Source of the DNA: Clostridiales bacterium
GTDB lineage: Bacteria > Bacillota > Clostridia > Caldicoprobacterales > UBA3941
Direction of reading: 5' to 3'
Length of the DNA: 5,836 bases
Assembly: GCA_012522165.1 (NCBI GenBank)
Contig: JAAYKZ010000066.1
Location: forward strand, 1-5,836
The translations under genes and the position numbers were made by a program. This document shows positions 4,971-5,836 of the stretch, piece by piece; positions within the stretch are counted from its first letter, which is position 1, and each line of letters starts with the position of its first letter. The notes below the pieces were generated by a model. The model was not told the DNA's origin. It saw only the letters and a list, made by a program, of their open reading frames with translations, and did no database searches.

Positions 4971-5765
4971 ATGGGAAAAACAGAGAAAGAAAAGTTTATT
5001 TATAACACTTTATTAAACTTAGAAAAGCTTCAGGAATTGCATAAAGAAATAAAGGATATTGATATTTCAGTATCAGAATTACACCCAGTAACACTTGTAG
5101 AAGATAATACTTTGTTTATATTCGACTTAAATGAATCTGGTGACAAGTATGAGTATAAATTAGAATCACCAGCACCAATGCCAATGCCAAAGGATGTTTT
5201 GGCTTCATTCACCTTAGACTGTTATAATGAAAAATCTTCTGCAATTATATCAAGCTCAGCTTTTAATAGTATAGAAGGCTATATATTTATTTTTCATGAG
5301 TTTGTACACTGTTTTCAATGGGAAAATGGAGAAGGAGAGATTAGGTCAACTTTAGAGATAGAAAGAAAAAACAAGGAAGGGAATAATTATATGTGGGAAT
5401 TGAACCATCCTTTTCCTTATAATGATTCAGTTTTTATCAGTAAGACTATGGAATTAGATAGCTTGTTTGATAATAAAGATGTTTCTGGTATTTTAAACTA
5501 TTATAGAAATATGAAGGATTATTTAGATAAACTGGATTATGAGTATATGATATGGCAACAATGGAAAGGAGGATTTGCCAGGTACATAGAAAATATAATG
5601 CGAAATAGAGTGGGAATTAAGCCTAATCTAAGTAAGCTTCAACCCCAATTTAGTATGGGCAGTTTTTATGATATGGGTAGTAGGTATATAGATTTGTTGA
5701 TTAAAGATAAGCCAGCTTTAAAGACTGATATAAAAGGGTTATATAATAAAATGTTCAATCCTTAA
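4971..5765 (+). CDS. HEXXH-motif protein, putative zinc metallopeptidase-like, function unknown
   Basis: A 264-residue protein without signal peptide or membrane helix. Residues 1-30 are a charged helix, and 31-100 look beta-rich. The stretch GYIFIFHEFVHCFQW (103-117) carries HEFVH (109-113), a classic HEXXH zinc site inside a hydrophobic helix, with Glu110 the expected catalytic base. Further likely conserved parts are MWELNHPFPYND (141-152), EYMIWQQWKGGFARYIEN (191-208) and GSFYDMGSRYIDLL (230-243). In gluzincin-type peptidases the third metal ligand is often the E of an E-G-[FL]-A-x-Y motif. Here the matching position is Gly200 (KGGFARYIE), so the enzyme may have lost a ligand unless another acid such as Glu191 or Glu207 serves. 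AGGGA at 4961-4965, 5 bases before ATG 4971, supports the start. It is presumably cytoplasmic; the substrate is unknown. It stands alone after a run of decayed genes. Confidence 0.8.
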   Translation: MGKTEKEKFIYNTLLNLEKLQELHKEIKDIDISVSELHPVTLVEDNTLFIFDLNESGDKYEYKLESPAPMPMPKDVLASFTLDCYNEKSSAIISSSAFNSIEGYIFIFHEFVHCFQWENGEGEIRSTLEIERKNKEGNNYMWELNHPFPYNDSVFISKTMELDSLFDNKDVSGILNYYRNMKDYLDKLDYEYMIWQQWKGGFARYIENIMRNRVGIKPNLSKLQPQFSMGSFYDMGSRYIDLLIKDKPALKTDIKGLYNKMFNP

Positions 5766-5836
5766 AGTTTAGTACTGTATGCTGCTCATCTTGATAATGA
5801 ACATAATTTATAAAATGCACATAATAATTTTGAAAG
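5766..5836. other. downstream flank, no gene seen
   Basis: An imperfect hairpin (TGCTCAT at 5783-5789 with ATGAACA at 5797-5803, one G-U pair) follows the HEXXH gene but has no T-run, so I do not call it a terminator. Confidence 0.4.

Noticed and set aside
5030..5212. Minus-strand open frame of 60 codons
   Set aside because: It is antisense to the HEXXH gene, which is clearly the coding strand.
5783..5803. Imperfect hairpin after the HEXXH gene
   Set aside because: It needs a G-U pair and has no T-run, so it does not qualify as an intrinsic terminator.

Overview
The window is AT-rich DNA that reads like a low-GC, anaerobic Gram-positive (clostridial, Bacillota) chromosome. The evidence is strong purine-rich ribosome binding sites (GGAGG/AGGAGG), A/T-ending codons, and several small membrane proteins of types common in Clostridia. 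All recognisable genes and remnants lie on the + strand. No tRNA, rRNA, CRISPR array, transposase or phage gene was found.

Intact genes, in order: a small three-helix membrane protein (162-512); an intracellular esterase of the feruloyl-esterase/esterase-D type with a complete-looking Ser-Asp-His triad (760-1695); a six-to-seven-helix membrane protein of unknown function (2345-3001); a four-helix DUF1648-type membrane protein (3161-3601); a conserved-looking soluble protein with no secure start and no function I can name (about 4322-4744); and a 264-residue HEXXH (zinc-protease-like) protein (4971-5765). Each has its own spacing and there is no tight operon, so they are best read as independent accessory genes rather than one pathway.

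The most striking property is how much of the space between them is decayed coding sequence. From about 1700 to 4911 there are: a short piece resembling a LytS-type histidine kinase (1702-1878); an ACT-domain protein broken by an exact 16-bp tandem duplication (about 2055-2268); a short ORF that may be the head of a lost gene (3616-3741); a truncated second DUF1648 protein (3899-4108) running into the start-less tail of an unrelated protein (4071-4256); and the C-terminal third of a VOC/glyoxalase-family protein (4759-4911). The region looks like a gene graveyard in which short deletions and duplications have eroded accessory genes while a few remain open.

I see no convincing new multi-gene system. 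The best leads are the clean duplication that inactivates the ACT gene, the chimeric DUF1648 junction, and the HEXXH protein, which may have lost its third zinc ligand through one base change.
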